Assembly (NCBI RefSeq): GCF_002029235.1
Contig: NZ_MZGV01000001.1
Span: 273,291 to 337,290 of the forward strand
DNA length: 64,000 nt
Source: Clostridium oryzae
GTDB taxonomy: Bacteria; Bacillota; Clostridia; Clostridiales; Clostridiaceae
Direction of reading: 5' to 3'
Shown piece after piece: positions 25,675 to 35,190 of this stretch (the stretch's first letter is position 1; each line of letters starts with the position of its first letter). The notes under the pieces are model-generated. The model did not search any database and was not told where the DNA came from. It saw nothing but the letters and a program-made list of their open reading frames with translations. A program made the position numbers and the translations under genes.

Positions 25675-26067
25675 CTGTATTGATAATAATCAGTTTTAAG
25701 TCTGAAAATCAAAAAAGACCTGAAGTTATTAATAGATAACATTTTGCTAAAACCACATGAATTCAGAGTATATCTATTATGTTAAAGGGTATATGGAGAT
25801 ATATAACATTGAATAAATTGGTTTTAGCAGGTTATATAGATGTTCACTTCTAATTTGGATTGTAAAAAACTTTGAAGTAACTAATTTTTATTTTGGATTA
25901 AAATACAGAGGTGATCGGTCTATTGAAAATTAGAAAATTAGGAAGGAGGGGATGGCAAAAATAGCGCTGATTATTGTAATGTAAACTTTCTTGAGAAGAG
26001 AGGCACAGTAGTATTACTAGCCTTACATAAGTGCTAGAACTCAAATATTTATGAGGAGGAGCGAAAA
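25675..26067 (+). promoter_or_regulatory. Leader of the secreted GH66 gene: spaced inverted repeat, promoter and two tiny leader frames
   Basis: TGCTAAAACCA (25745-25755) recurs inverted as TGGTTTTAGCA (25819-25829), 74 bp apart. The right arm lies in the 17-bp spacer of a promoter, TTGAAT (25809-25814) and TTATAT (25832-25837). Downstream, a 13-codon frame (TTG 25923 to TAG 25964, preceded by GAGGTG) starts KIRK like the enzyme itself. It overlaps a 10-codon frame at 25952-25984 preceded by AAGGAGG. These may be leader peptides or a decayed duplicate of the gene start. The rest is A/T-rich without other features. Confidence 0.45.
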
Positions 26068-28677
26068 ATGTTAAAAATTAGAAAATCTAAATTTTTAACT
26101 ATACTTTTTTCCTTAATATTAGTCCTGAGTATTTATCACGGGAATAATATAGAAAAAGTATATGCAGCAAGTTCTTATGTAAACAAGGTTTATATGGATA
26201 AGTCTAGATATAATCCTGGTGATAAGGTTACAATCTATGCAGACTTAAGTAATACGAGTGGAACAAACTTTACAGGTACTTTGTATATGGAAATTGCTCA
26301 TAATGAAATTTCTGTATATACTACTAGTCAAAGCATTACTCTGAATAATGGGCAAAGCGTCACTAAAAGCTTTCAATGGACTGCACCTAGTACAGACTAT
26401 CAAGGCTATATTGTAAAGGTTTACACTGAAAGCGGAGATTATAAGACAGGTGCTGTAGATGTATCAAGTAACTGGACTAAATTTCCGAGATATGGCTATA
26501 TACCTGATTTTGATAGTAATATAACTCAAAGTAACACAACAAAACAGATAAATACTTTATCTCAAGACTATAATATTAATGCTTTTCAATTTTATGACTG
26601 GATGTGGAGGCATGAAGTACCTATCAAGAAGAGTGATGGAGTAAATCCTGATTCCAGCTGGACAGATTTATTTAGCAGGAATATATCTTATAGCACAATT
26701 CAAAACTATATAAAGGCAGTTCACAATAACAATGGAAAAGCAATGGCTTACATGATGTCTTATGCTGCAAGAGAGGGTTATACAGACTATGGGGTAAATC
26801 CTTCCTGGGGGCTGTTTCAGGATACCAGCCACCAAAGCCAGCTTAATGTAAACTTTAATAATGGTAAATATTTGTGGCTTTTTGCGCCTTCAAATACAAG
26901 CTGGCAAAACTATATAGGGAATATCTATAAGGATGTTGTTAATACTGCAGGTTTTGATGGTATACAAATGGATCAGATGGGACAAAGAGATGGAATATAT
27001 GATTATAACGGAAAGAGCTATGATTTAGGTACATCTTTTTCAAGTTTAATTAATTCTGTAAAACGTCAGCTAAACAGTAACAACTCATTAAAGAGCTATT
27101 TAGATTTTAATATAGTTGATGGTACAACTAATGGATGGGCTTTAGATGATGTAAGTAAAAATGCTGATACAGACTTTAACTTTAGTGAAATATGGTGGAA
27201 ATCAAATAACTATAATGACATAAGAAATTATGTTGAACAGCTGAGAAGCAATAGTAATAAAAAAGCTGCGGTTTTAGCAGCATATATGAATTACAATGAA
27301 AATTTAGGCCCTAAGTATGAAGCTGAAAACGCTTCCTTTAATGGAGTAGATATTGCTGTTAACCATTCTGGTTATAGTGGAAGCGGCTTCCTGCAAAATT
27401 TTGCACAGCAGGGTGATTATGTTCAATTCACTGTAAATGTAAACGAAACCATGAATTATCCCTTAGTATTCCAATATGGAGACAATTTAGACAATGCTAC
27501 AAGAACCATATATATTGACGGCAATAAGGTAGGACAAGTTCAGTTTCACCCACAGGGCACCTGGGATAAGTTTGTATATGATGCAAATCTAAATGTAAAT
27601 TTAACAAAAGGAAATCATACTATAAAAATTTCCTATGATAGTGGAGATACAGGTGCAATTAATTTGGATTCTCTTACCTTAGGAGAATTTGATGAACATT
27701 CTGTAAGACTGGCTGATGCTGCATTTGAAGCAAGCGGGGCAACCCACATAGAATTAGGTGCCGGCAAGGATGATACTGTCATGCTGCCTCATGAGTATTA
27801 TCCAAATACAAGTAAGGCTATGACAGGAACTCTAAAAGCTGCTATGAAGCAGAATTATAAGTTCATAACTGCTTATGAGAATCTGCTGTTTGACCAAAAC
27901 ATAAACTATGGGGATCAAGGCAATCAATATATTAACATCAACGGTGAAAAAATATCCGGTGACGGTACTGAAGGTTCCATATGGCATATGACTAGAATGA
28001 CAAAAGATTATGACATATTGCATCTTATTAATCTATCAAATGAAACAGACAGTAAATGGAGGAATAGTACTAGCTCACCAATAGTTAAAAACAATCTGAG
28101 TGTTAAATACTATTTTCCAACAGATACGGCTATCTCTAATGTATATTTAGCTTCACCTGACTTTAACGAAGGTACAAGCACTGCACTAAAATATACCACA
28201 GGTACGGATAATATAGGAAAATATGTTTCCTTCACAGTTCCAACATTAGATTACTGGGATATGATCTATATAAAGAGAGCAGTAAATACACCAAATAACG
28301 ATCAATATGAAGCTGAAAACGCTATAAAGACTAGCGTAACTACAAATACAGATCATACAGGATATACTGGAACTGGTTTTATTGATGGCTTTGCAGAGAA
28401 GGGAGATGAAATAACCACGGAAATAAATGCCGATGCAGCAGGTGACCATTCTTTAATTTTTAGATATGGAAACAGTACTGGAACAGAAGCAACAAGGCAT
28501 GTATATGTGGATGGAAGCTATGTGGGAATACTTCATATGCCTAATTTATCGAATTGGGATACCTGGAGCAAGGCTAGTTTAAATGTAAATTTAGCAGCAG
28601 GGGTTCATACTATATGTATATATTATGCTTCAACAGATAATGGCGGAGTGAATCTGGACAATTTAACTGTAAAGTAA
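26068..28677 (+). CDS. Secreted GH66 cycloisomaltooligosaccharide glucanotransferase-like enzyme with two CBM35 modules
   Basis: The 869-residue protein has a signal peptide (1 to about 33, ending VYAAS), an Ig-like domain (about 36-132) and the GH66 barrel. Predicted nucleophile Asp302 ('GFDGIQMDQMG') and acid/base Glu374 ('NFSEIWW') are 72 residues apart, the same spacing as Asp270/Glu342 reported for Bacillus circulans CITase (from memory). A CBM35 is inserted at about 416-545 ('YEAENASFNGV...LDSLTLG'), the arrangement that separates CITases from plain dextranases. A second CBM35 closes the protein (about 755-869). Expected action: cyclisation of alpha-1,6-glucan outside the cell. GAGGAGG precedes the ATG. 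Confidence 0.87.
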   Translation: MLKIRKSKFLTILFSLILVLSIYHGNNIEKVYAASSYVNKVYMDKSRYNPGDKVTIYADLSNTSGTNFTGTLYMEIAHNEISVYTTSQSITLNNGQSVTKSFQWTAPSTDYQGYIVKVYTESGDYKTGAVDVSSNWTKFPRYGYIPDFDSNITQSNTTKQINTLSQDYNINAFQFYDWMWRHEVPIKKSDGVNPDSSWTDLFSRNISYSTIQNYIKAVHNNNGKAMAYMMSYAAREGYTDYGVNPSWGLFQDTSHQSQLNVNFNNGKYLWLFAPSNTSWQNYIGNIYKDVVNTAGFDGIQMDQMGQRDGIYDYNGKSYDLGTSFSSLINSVKRQLNSNNSLKSYLDFNIVDGTTNGWALDDVSKNADTDFNFSEIWWKSNNYNDIRNYVEQLRSNSNKKAAVLAAYMNYNENLGPKYEAENASFNGVDIAVNHSGYSGSGFLQNFAQQGDYVQFTVNVNETMNYPLVFQYGDNLDNATRTIYIDGNKVGQVQFHPQGTWDKFVYDANLNVNLTKGNHTIKISYDSGDTGAINLDSLTLGEFDEHSVRLADAAFEASGATHIELGAGKDDTVMLPHEYYPNTSKAMTGTLKAAMKQNYKFITAYENLLFDQNINYGDQGNQYININGEKISGDGTEGSIWHMTRMTKDYDILHLINLSNETDSKWRNSTSSPIVKNNLSVKYYFPTDTAISNVYLASPDFNEGTSTALKYTTGTDNIGKYVSFTVPTLDYWDMIYIKRAVNTPNNDQYEAENAIKTSVTTNTDHTGYTGTGFIDGFAEKGDEITTEINADAAGDHSLIFRYGNSTGTEATRHVYVDGSYVGILHMPNLSNWDTWSKASLNVNLAAGVHTICIYYASTDNGGVNLDNLTVK

Positions 28678-28749
28678 TACTAGAATAATTAAATAGTGAG
28701 CTAGTTTATATTTACTAAAATAAATAAATTTTGATTGGAGGATTATATT

Positions 28750-31700
28750 ATGAGAAAATTTATAAGTAAGAAGGCCGTTAGTGCATTTGCTTTTATTTTT
28801 ACATTCAGTTTGTTTTTTAATTCTGACTTAAAGATTTCGGCTCAGACCTATCCTCAGACTACCTATGAAGCAGAAAGTGCTTCGCTTCATAATGTAAGTA
28901 CGAATACAAATCATCCAGGATACTCAGGCAGTGGTTTTATTGATGGTTTTACGGATGTTGGAGATTATGCTGACTTCTCTATTTCGGTTGATAAAACTCA
29001 AGATTATACTTTGAGACTTAAATACAGTAATCACACAGATAGTACAAATGTAAGAGAAATCTATGTAGATGGAAAATTTATAAGTAATGCATATTGCAGC
29101 GATACAGGAAGCTGGGATAGTTGGAAGACAACTGATGTAGGAACTAATCTAGCTTCAGGAACTCATACTGTAAGAGTTGCTTTAAATAATAGCAAGGATG
29201 GGGCTATTAATCTGGATAATCTTGTTGTTACCCCAAAAAACGTATCTGTCAGAAGTCTTTACATGTCAAATTGGAAGGATATGATGGCTATATGGAAGGC
29301 TAGCAATCTTAGTGATAACGATGCCACAAGCACAAAAGGTCCAAGACTTTCTGAGCTTAGATATTCGGGAAATTGGAATGTAAATCAGATACAAGATTAT
29401 ACAGGATTTTTCAGAGATGAAACTAACAATAAAAAATATGATCAAACTCATAATTTTGATTCTGAAGCTTATTACGATGAAAATGGTGTTTTGCATAATA
29501 ATTTCTTAAAATATAACGGATCTGACCTACATAACATGGAAATTTCAAAAGATTACGCTGCAGTACCAAATCAAAATTTTGTAGTAGCAAGATATACCTT
29601 AAAGAATACTGGTACTTCAAGTATTACCTATAGTATATTGGATATGCTTCATCCAAACAATACCTCTTCAAATAATGTGTCTGCAAACTATGATTCTTCA
29701 AGAAACGCATTGATAGTAAACATGAGTTCATCTGGACAACCTTATTTGGCATTAGGTGCATTTACTGCTCCAACTTACTATCAAGCTGCGAATGATGAAG
29801 ATTCAAGTACTTCAAGTCAAACTTGTTCTCCTTGGTATACCTTTGATGGAAGCGGATCTCTAAAGAATAATTCAAGTGCTTCAGCAAAGGATATTTCTGT
29901 AGCTTTTGATCAGAAGGTTACAGTAGAAGCTGGAAGCAGCAAAAATGTGTACTTTTATGTAGCTTTAGGTACAAGCTTGAGCAATATACAAAGTATTTGT
30001 GATACAGCAAAAGCACAATCGGGAGATAGTTGGTTTGATAATACCTCTTCAAGCTATTCAAGCTGGTTTGACGGCAAGAATATACCAAACTTTAATGATG
30101 CAGATTTAACTTCGGTTTACAAGAGAAATCTTGTTATGATTAAGAATACAATAAGACCAGGAAGCACTACAGACGATGGAGCAATGCCAGCAACTACTAA
30201 CTCACTTAACTATAGTTATAAGATATGGTCAAGAGACTCAGCAGTAACAGCACTTTCTCTAGATGCAGCTGGATTTACTGCAGAAGGTGAACGTTATTGG
30301 AAGTGGCTGGCTGCAAGACAAAATGTAGATGGAAGTTTCCATACCTGTTTCTGGTTATGGGACAATACTAATGCTAAATTTGTTGAGCCAGAAAACGATG
30401 CAATAGGGTTCTTCCTAATAGGGGCATACAAACACTATAAGGCAACTGGAAACAAAACTTTCTTAGATGGTATATACAAGGAAATTAAGAATTCGGCAAA
30501 TTATATCATGAATAATATTGATCAAACTACAGGCTTCGGACCTGCAGATAAGAGTATTTGGGAAGAGGGAGATAATGATGAATATTATGCATATACTCAA
30601 GCTTCATATGCAATGGGACTTAAATCAGCTGCACTAATTGCCTCAATAGAAGGTAACAGTACTTTAGCTGACAGCTACAATGGTGCCGGAAGTACTATTA
30701 TGACTGCAATTAATAGAGACGATACAGCTTCACCAAAGGGACTTTGGAATGCAGCTAATGGATATTATGATAGATGTGTGAATAAAGACGGCACAGTTAA
30801 TACTTTAGAAGATACCTCAACAAATATATTATTTGCTTTAGGAGATATAGATGTCAACTCTTCAAGAGCAGCTTCTCATATAAATAAGATAGAAAAAGAT
30901 CTTAATGTAGATACCTATGGTTTGCCAAGATACCCTAATGATACCTTCTATTATACTTCTCAATGGAGTCCTTCAGGAAATGAAGCTTTGGAAGCATCAC
31001 CTTCTTGGCCGCAAATGGTAATGTGGGATTCTATATACCAAACTTATAAAGGAAATGGTTCAAAGGCTTACGATATGCTTGAATGGTTCAAGCACAGAAC
31101 AGCCACCGGCTTCATGGTAACAGGTGAAGCTGTAAGTAATGTAACAGAAGCACCACTAGTAAGTACAGCAGCAGAACCGGTTACGGCAGCATCTTTTATC
31201 CTTGCAAGTCTTGCATATTCGAACAATTATGATATGAGAGTGTATTCCTCAGAGTATAATGCAGGCTGTTCCAAAGGAGTAAAAGTTACTAATGGAGCTA
31301 ATGCTGACTGGAACCAGTACAAGTATATTCCATATTATGTGGATCCATCAAATGATGGAGTAGCAGATGATGCACAAACTGATATAAGAAAAGTATATGT
31401 ATCAAATGATGATACTAATATTTATATAAGAATAAACAATGCTGCTGGAACTTTACCAACAACATCTAGTGATTCATTCCAAGTTTCTGCTTATGTAGAG
31501 GATTTTGCAAAAACTGCAGCAACAACAACAGCTACTCAATATGGAACTGATCTTGGAAGAAACATGGCATATATGTTTACAAGAAAAAATGCCGATACTG
31601 GTTATAGCAAGTATTCAGTAGATAACGGAAGCTGGAAGTTAAACAAGAATATAACTTCGGTCATAGCACCGCAATGGGATACAGCTTCCGGCGGAATAGA

Positions 31701-31872
31701 AATTGTTATTCCAAGATCAGAGATAGGTTCTCCTAAAGATGATTCCTGGGGACATATAACCATAGATTTAAGTAAATATATAAACGGCAGCTGGAAGGAT
31801 CAAGATATGGTTAGATTAAATTACAGGATAACAGGAAACAGCGAATCCTGGCTCTATGGAGATTTTGAATAA
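28750..31872 (+). CDS. Secreted GH15 glucodextranase/glucoamylase-like enzyme with N-terminal CBM35
   Basis: From ATG 28750 (GGAGG eight bases upstream; the TTG at 28735 overlaps that site) the protein has 1040 residues. It has a signal peptide to about 31, a CBM35 (about 35-160, 'YEAESASLHNVSTNTNHPGY'), and the GH15 beta-sandwich domain (about 165-430). The (alpha/alpha)6 catalytic barrel carries the acid in 'SIWEEGDNDE' (Glu605/606) and the base in 'STAAEPVTAASF' (Glu809). The C-terminal module of about 200 residues resembles the glucodextranase C-domain. It should release glucose from non-reducing ends of alpha-1,6 (or alpha-1,4) glucans outside the cell. It is 72 bases after the CITase-like gene, with a terminator behind. 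Confidence 0.85.
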   Translation: MRKFISKKAVSAFAFIFTFSLFFNSDLKISAQTYPQTTYEAESASLHNVSTNTNHPGYSGSGFIDGFTDVGDYADFSISVDKTQDYTLRLKYSNHTDSTNVREIYVDGKFISNAYCSDTGSWDSWKTTDVGTNLASGTHTVRVALNNSKDGAINLDNLVVTPKNVSVRSLYMSNWKDMMAIWKASNLSDNDATSTKGPRLSELRYSGNWNVNQIQDYTGFFRDETNNKKYDQTHNFDSEAYYDENGVLHNNFLKYNGSDLHNMEISKDYAAVPNQNFVVARYTLKNTGTSSITYSILDMLHPNNTSSNNVSANYDSSRNALIVNMSSSGQPYLALGAFTAPTYYQAANDEDSSTSSQTCSPWYTFDGSGSLKNNSSASAKDISVAFDQKVTVEAGSSKNVYFYVALGTSLSNIQSICDTAKAQSGDSWFDNTSSSYSSWFDGKNIPNFNDADLTSVYKRNLVMIKNTIRPGSTTDDGAMPATTNSLNYSYKIWSRDSAVTALSLDAAGFTAEGERYWKWLAARQNVDGSFHTCFWLWDNTNAKFVEPENDAIGFFLIGAYKHYKATGNKTFLDGIYKEIKNSANYIMNNIDQTTGFGPADKSIWEEGDNDEYYAYTQASYAMGLKSAALIASIEGNSTLADSYNGAGSTIMTAINRDDTASPKGLWNAANGYYDRCVNKDGTVNTLEDTSTNILFALGDIDVNSSRAASHINKIEKDLNVDTYGLPRYPNDTFYYTSQWSPSGNEALEASPSWPQMVMWDSIYQTYKGNGSKAYDMLEWFKHRTATGFMVTGEAVSNVTEAPLVSTAAEPVTAASFILASLAYSNNYDMRVYSSEYNAGCSKGVKVTNGANADWNQYKYIPYYVDPSNDGVADDAQTDIRKVYVSNDDTNIYIRINNAAGTLPTTSSDSFQVSAYVEDFAKTAATTTATQYGTDLGRNMAYMFTRKNADTGYSKYSVDNGSWKLNKNITSVIAPQWDTASGGIEIVIPRSEIGSPKDDSWGHITIDLSKYINGSWKDQDMVRLNYRITGNSESWLYGDFE

Positions 31873-31918
31873 AAGCTGTAAGGGTAAGTATAAATATCTG
31901 TATTAGGAAAACATTTGA

Positions 31919-31955
31919 GGCTATGTTAGTCGTTTTGGCAAACATAGTCTTTTTT
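31919..31955 (+). terminator. Rho-independent terminator of the GH66/GH15 operon
   Basis: GGCTATGTT (31919-31927) pairs with AACATAGTC (31941-31949), one G-T pair, 13-base loop, followed by six T. It lies 46 bases after the GH15 stop. Confidence 0.85.
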
Positions 31956-32020
31956 AGTCTCTAGGAAATGTTCATGAAAGCGTGCTTTCACCAAGTACAA
32001 TTAAAAAGTAATCTTCTTTT

Positions 32021-32075
32021 TCGTAGGAAATTATGATTTTTTCCAATCGTGGATAAATTTGAACTGAGATTTTGC
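32021..32075 (+). repeat. Dispersed repeat, family B copy 2 (most diverged)
   Basis: TCGTAGGAAATTATGATTTT followed by TTCCAATCGTGGATAAATTT matches the other B copies in order and spacing. A partial start of the same unit (CTCTAGGAAATG) occurs directly after the GH15 terminator at 31960-31970, 50 bases upstream. CGTGGATAA here is one base from a DnaA box (TGTGGATAA). Confidence 0.5.
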
Positions 32076-32191
32076 AATAATTGTTTATGCATAAAGTAAA
32101 AACTTCGTGTACTTTAAGACACCAAATAGGTAATTTATCGTATTATATGTAGATTCAGGTAAAACAAACCATATTATACTAATACTTAAGA

Positions 32192-32231
32192 TATGTGAAC
32201 ATAGATGACTGTAAAACTACTGATTCACATA
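32192..32231 (+). promoter_or_regulatory. Inverted repeat in the dlt operon leader
   Basis: TATGTGAA (32192-32199) is repeated inverted as TTCACATA (32224-32231), centres 32 bp apart, ending 21 bases before dltA. Such spaced repeats in dlt leaders can be response-regulator sites or a 5' stem; which applies here cannot be told. The region 31956-32191 otherwise holds only the B repeat and A/T-rich sequence. Confidence 0.4.
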
Positions 32232-32252
32232 CAATAGAAGGGTGGAAATGAG

Positions 32253-33773
32253 ATGAATATACTTGAGAAAATTAAAAACAATGCACTTACTCATCCTCGC
32301 TTTGAGGCAATGCGGTCCGATAAGGAGAGTATAAATTACCATGATTTAGATAAGTATTCTGATTATCTTGCAGCATATATTGAGGATACTTGCGGTAATA
32401 ACAAATCGCCTATAGTAGTTTACGGACATAAATCAGTTTATATGCTTATTTGCATGCTGGCGTGTGTAAAGTCTGGACGTGCTTATTGCCCTGTAGACAC
32501 TTCTGTACCGGATTCTCGAACACAATCAATATTGAATCAAATGGAGTCGCCTTTGGCATTAGCTACAGAAAAGTTAAATTGTCATTTTCAGAGGATAGTT
32601 GAACTTAATGAAATTAAAGAGGTTATTGAATCTCAAACAAAAGCAATTTCCTCTGATAAATGGGTGAATGGGGAGGATGTTTTTTACATTATTTTTACTT
32701 CTGGAAGTACTGGAATGCCAAAAGGTGTGCAGATTACTGCAAACTGTTTAAATAATTATTTAGATTGGTCTATAAATCTTGGAACAAAAAAAGAGGATAA
32801 AATTGGAAAGCGTTTTTTGAATCAGGCACCATTTTCTTTTGATTTATCTGTTATGGATCTATATACATGTTTAGCTTGCCGTGGAACACTTTGGTCTTTA
32901 TCTAAAGGCGTACAAAGCGATTATAAATTACTAATGCAGTCACTACAAGAATCAAATGCGGCTGTATGGGTTTCTACGCCTTCATTTGCTGAAATTTGCC
33001 TTTTGGAGAAGAGCTTTGGTGAACAATTGATGCCTCATTTAGAAACTTTTCTTTTTTGTGGAGAAACCTTAACAAATAGTACCGTTTCTAAGCTTCAAAA
33101 GAGATTTCCAAATGCAAAGATTATTAACACTTATGGTCCAACAGAAACTACGGTTGCAGTTACTGAGGTTCACGTCACTACTCAATTAAATGATACTAAG
33201 AGTCCTCTTCCTGTTGGACATGCTAAGCCTGGAACATTTATAGAAATCAGAAGGGAAAATGGAGAGCCTGCAGAGGAGGGTGAAAGAGGAGAAATTATTA
33301 TTCTGGGTAATACAGTCAGTATTGGATATTATAACAATCCTGAAAATACTAAGAATAAATTTTTTATAAAAGAAATAGCTAATAAAAAAGTTAGAGGATA
33401 TCGTACAGGTGATGAAGGATACCTAGAAGGGGATATGCTTTACTATTGTGGAAGAATAGATTTACAGATAAAATTGCATGGTTATCGTATTGAGGTAGAG
33501 GATATTGAAAATAACATTTTGAAATTAAATTCAATTACAAGAGCAGCAGTTGTACCTAATACACGAAATGGTAAAATAAGTAGTTTGACTGCCTATGTTG
33601 TTTACAAAGAAAAGGTCGAGGATGCTTTTGCAACTTCTTTGAGTTTGAAGGAACAGCTTAAGGAAATCATTCCTGAATATATGATTCCTAAGAAATTTGT
33701 ATTTCTAGATCAATTGCCTATGAATGGAAATGGAAAGATTGATCGAAAGCTTCTCGGAGGAATAGCACAATGA
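32253..33773 (+). CDS. dltA: D-alanine--D-alanyl carrier protein ligase DltA
   Basis: The 506-residue cytoplasmic enzyme of the adenylate-forming superfamily has the P-loop 'IIFTSGSTGMPKG' (about 146-158), 'NTYGPTETT' and 'YRTGDEGYLEGD', and ends with the C-terminal lysine motif 'GKIDRK'. It activates D-alanine with ATP and loads it on the phosphopantetheine of DltC, the first step of teichoic-acid D-alanylation, which lowers surface negative charge. GGGTGG lies before the ATG at 32253. The gene overlaps dltB by four bases (ATGA), and gene order dltA-B-C-D is canonical. Confidence 0.95.
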   Translation: MNILEKIKNNALTHPRFEAMRSDKESINYHDLDKYSDYLAAYIEDTCGNNKSPIVVYGHKSVYMLICMLACVKSGRAYCPVDTSVPDSRTQSILNQMESPLALATEKLNCHFQRIVELNEIKEVIESQTKAISSDKWVNGEDVFYIIFTSGSTGMPKGVQITANCLNNYLDWSINLGTKKEDKIGKRFLNQAPFSFDLSVMDLYTCLACRGTLWSLSKGVQSDYKLLMQSLQESNAAVWVSTPSFAEICLLEKSFGEQLMPHLETFLFCGETLTNSTVSKLQKRFPNAKIINTYGPTETTVAVTEVHVTTQLNDTKSPLPVGHAKPGTFIEIRRENGEPAEEGERGEIIILGNTVSIGYYNNPENTKNKFFIKEIANKKVRGYRTGDEGYLEGDMLYYCGRIDLQIKLHGYRIEVEDIENNILKLNSITRAAVVPNTRNGKISSLTAYVVYKEKVEDAFATSLSLKEQLKEIIPEYMIPKKFVFLDQLPMNGNGKIDRKLLGGIAQ

Positions 33774-34942
33774 CATTTTTTGGAGGCCATTTATTTTATC
33801 TATGTTTAGTGCTGCTACTGATTCCGGCAGTTATATTAGGGATACTACAAAAATCATTAAGACTTTATACCTTGGCCATATCCATATTATTTATCTATTT
33901 GATTTTTGGGAAAGACCATAGGCAGCTAGCTTATTTATTTACTTTTTATGTATTGCAGTTAATTCTTGTAAAGCTGTATTTGATTTTACGTAAAAGATAT
34001 GGGCGTAAGGAAAATATATACTACTGTACAGTTTTTTTAAGTGTTGTGCCGCTTATTTTTGATAAAATTAATCCGTTGATTCATACGAACATTTTTCAAT
34101 TTTTAGGTGTCTCATACCTGACCTTTAAAAGCGTACAAATGATTATAGAGATTTATGACGGAATCATTACCGAGGTTCCGATTGTAGAATTTTCAGCCTT
34201 TTTATTACACTTTCCCAGCTTGAGTTCTGGCCCAATTGATCGAAGCAGAAGGTTTCACGAGGATTGGGTAAAGATATATAGCCGTGAAGAATATTTAAAT
34301 TTATTTGCAAATGGCGTTTTCAAGATATTATTAGGGCTAATATACAAATTTATTATAGCAGCTGGTTTCTACAAGCTTATGGGAATATGTGCTGACTTCA
34401 AGGCATGGTACTATGTCGTTGGATATACTTATGCCTATGGATTAGATTTATTTTTTGACTTTGCAGGGTACAGTCTAATGGCTGTAGGCACGAGCTATAT
34501 TTTAGGGGTTAGAACTCCAGATAACTTTAACAAACCATTTTTGTCCCTAGATATGAGAGAATTTTGGGATCGTTGGCACATTAGTTTGTCTTACTGGTTC
34601 CGTGATTTCATTTTTTCACGTTTCATCATAAAGTGTGTAAAGAAAAAATGGTTTAAAAATCGTCTGCATAGAGCTTCTATCGGCTTTATAATAAATATGC
34701 TGGTTATGGGTATGTGGCATGGATTAAATGCCTCATATATACTCTATGGATTATATCATGGATGTTTACTGGCATTAACAGAGAGCTATCAGAAAAAATC
34801 AAAATTTTACAAAGAAAATAAAGACAAAAAATCCTATAAATTTTTATCTTGGTTTATAACAATGCAGCTTGTCATGTTTGGATTCTTAATTTTTTCTGGA
34901 AAGTTTATAAAATTATTACATTTGGCAAAAATAGTACATTAG
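33770..34942 (+). CDS. dltB: D-alanyl transfer protein DltB (MBOAT family)
   Basis: The 390-residue polytopic membrane protein with about 11 hydrophobic helices belongs to the membrane-bound O-acyltransferase family. The invariant histidine is His317 in 'MGMWHGLNASYILYG'; the DltC-interacting segment 'LDMREFWDRWHISLSYWFRD' is conserved. It accepts D-alanine from DltC at the inner face and passes it across the membrane toward lipoteichoic acid. Start codon overlaps the dltA stop. DltX, often needed for this step, is encoded at the 3' end of the operon. Confidence 0.94.
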   Translation: MTFFGGHLFYLCLVLLLIPAVILGILQKSLRLYTLAISILFIYLIFGKDHRQLAYLFTFYVLQLILVKLYLILRKRYGRKENIYYCTVFLSVVPLIFDKINPLIHTNIFQFLGVSYLTFKSVQMIIEIYDGIITEVPIVEFSAFLLHFPSLSSGPIDRSRRFHEDWVKIYSREEYLNLFANGVFKILLGLIYKFIIAAGFYKLMGICADFKAWYYVVGYTYAYGLDLFFDFAGYSLMAVGTSYILGVRTPDNFNKPFLSLDMREFWDRWHISLSYWFRDFIFSRFIIKCVKKKWFKNRLHRASIGFIINMLVMGMWHGLNASYILYGLYHGCLLALTESYQKKSKFYKENKDKKSYKFLSWFITMQLVMFGFLIFSGKFIKLLHLAKIVH

Positions 34943-34955
34943 GGAGGAAATTAAA

Positions 34956-35186
34956 ATGAAAGAAAGATTATTAGATATGTTAGCAGAAATATGTGAGGAT
35001 GATATCGTAAAGGAAAATATGAATATTGATTTACTTGAAACAGATTTGCTTGATTCTCTTGGATTTGCTGAATTGCTAGCTCTTATTGAAGATGAATTTG
35101 GTATTGTGTTATCACCATCAGAATTTCAGAGAGAAGATTTGAACACACCTGCTAAAATTTTAGAAATCTTAGAGACAAGAGGATGA
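34956..35186 (+). CDS. dltC: D-alanyl carrier protein DltC
   Basis: The 76-residue acidic acyl-carrier-type protein has the phosphopantetheine attachment serine at Ser34 in 'DLLDSLGFAELL'. It is charged with D-alanine by DltA and docks on DltB. GGGAGG precedes the ATG. It lies 13 bases after dltB and four bases before dltD. Confidence 0.94.
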   Translation: MKERLLDMLAEICEDDIVKENMNIDLLETDLLDSLGFAELLALIEDEFGIVLSPSEFQREDLNTPAKILEILETRG

Positions 35187-35190
35187 TATT

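Noticed and set aside
29266..29620. Minus-strand frames within the GH15 gene
   Set aside because: No ribosome binding site, cysteine/isoleucine-rich nonsense typical of antisense of A/T-rich genes.
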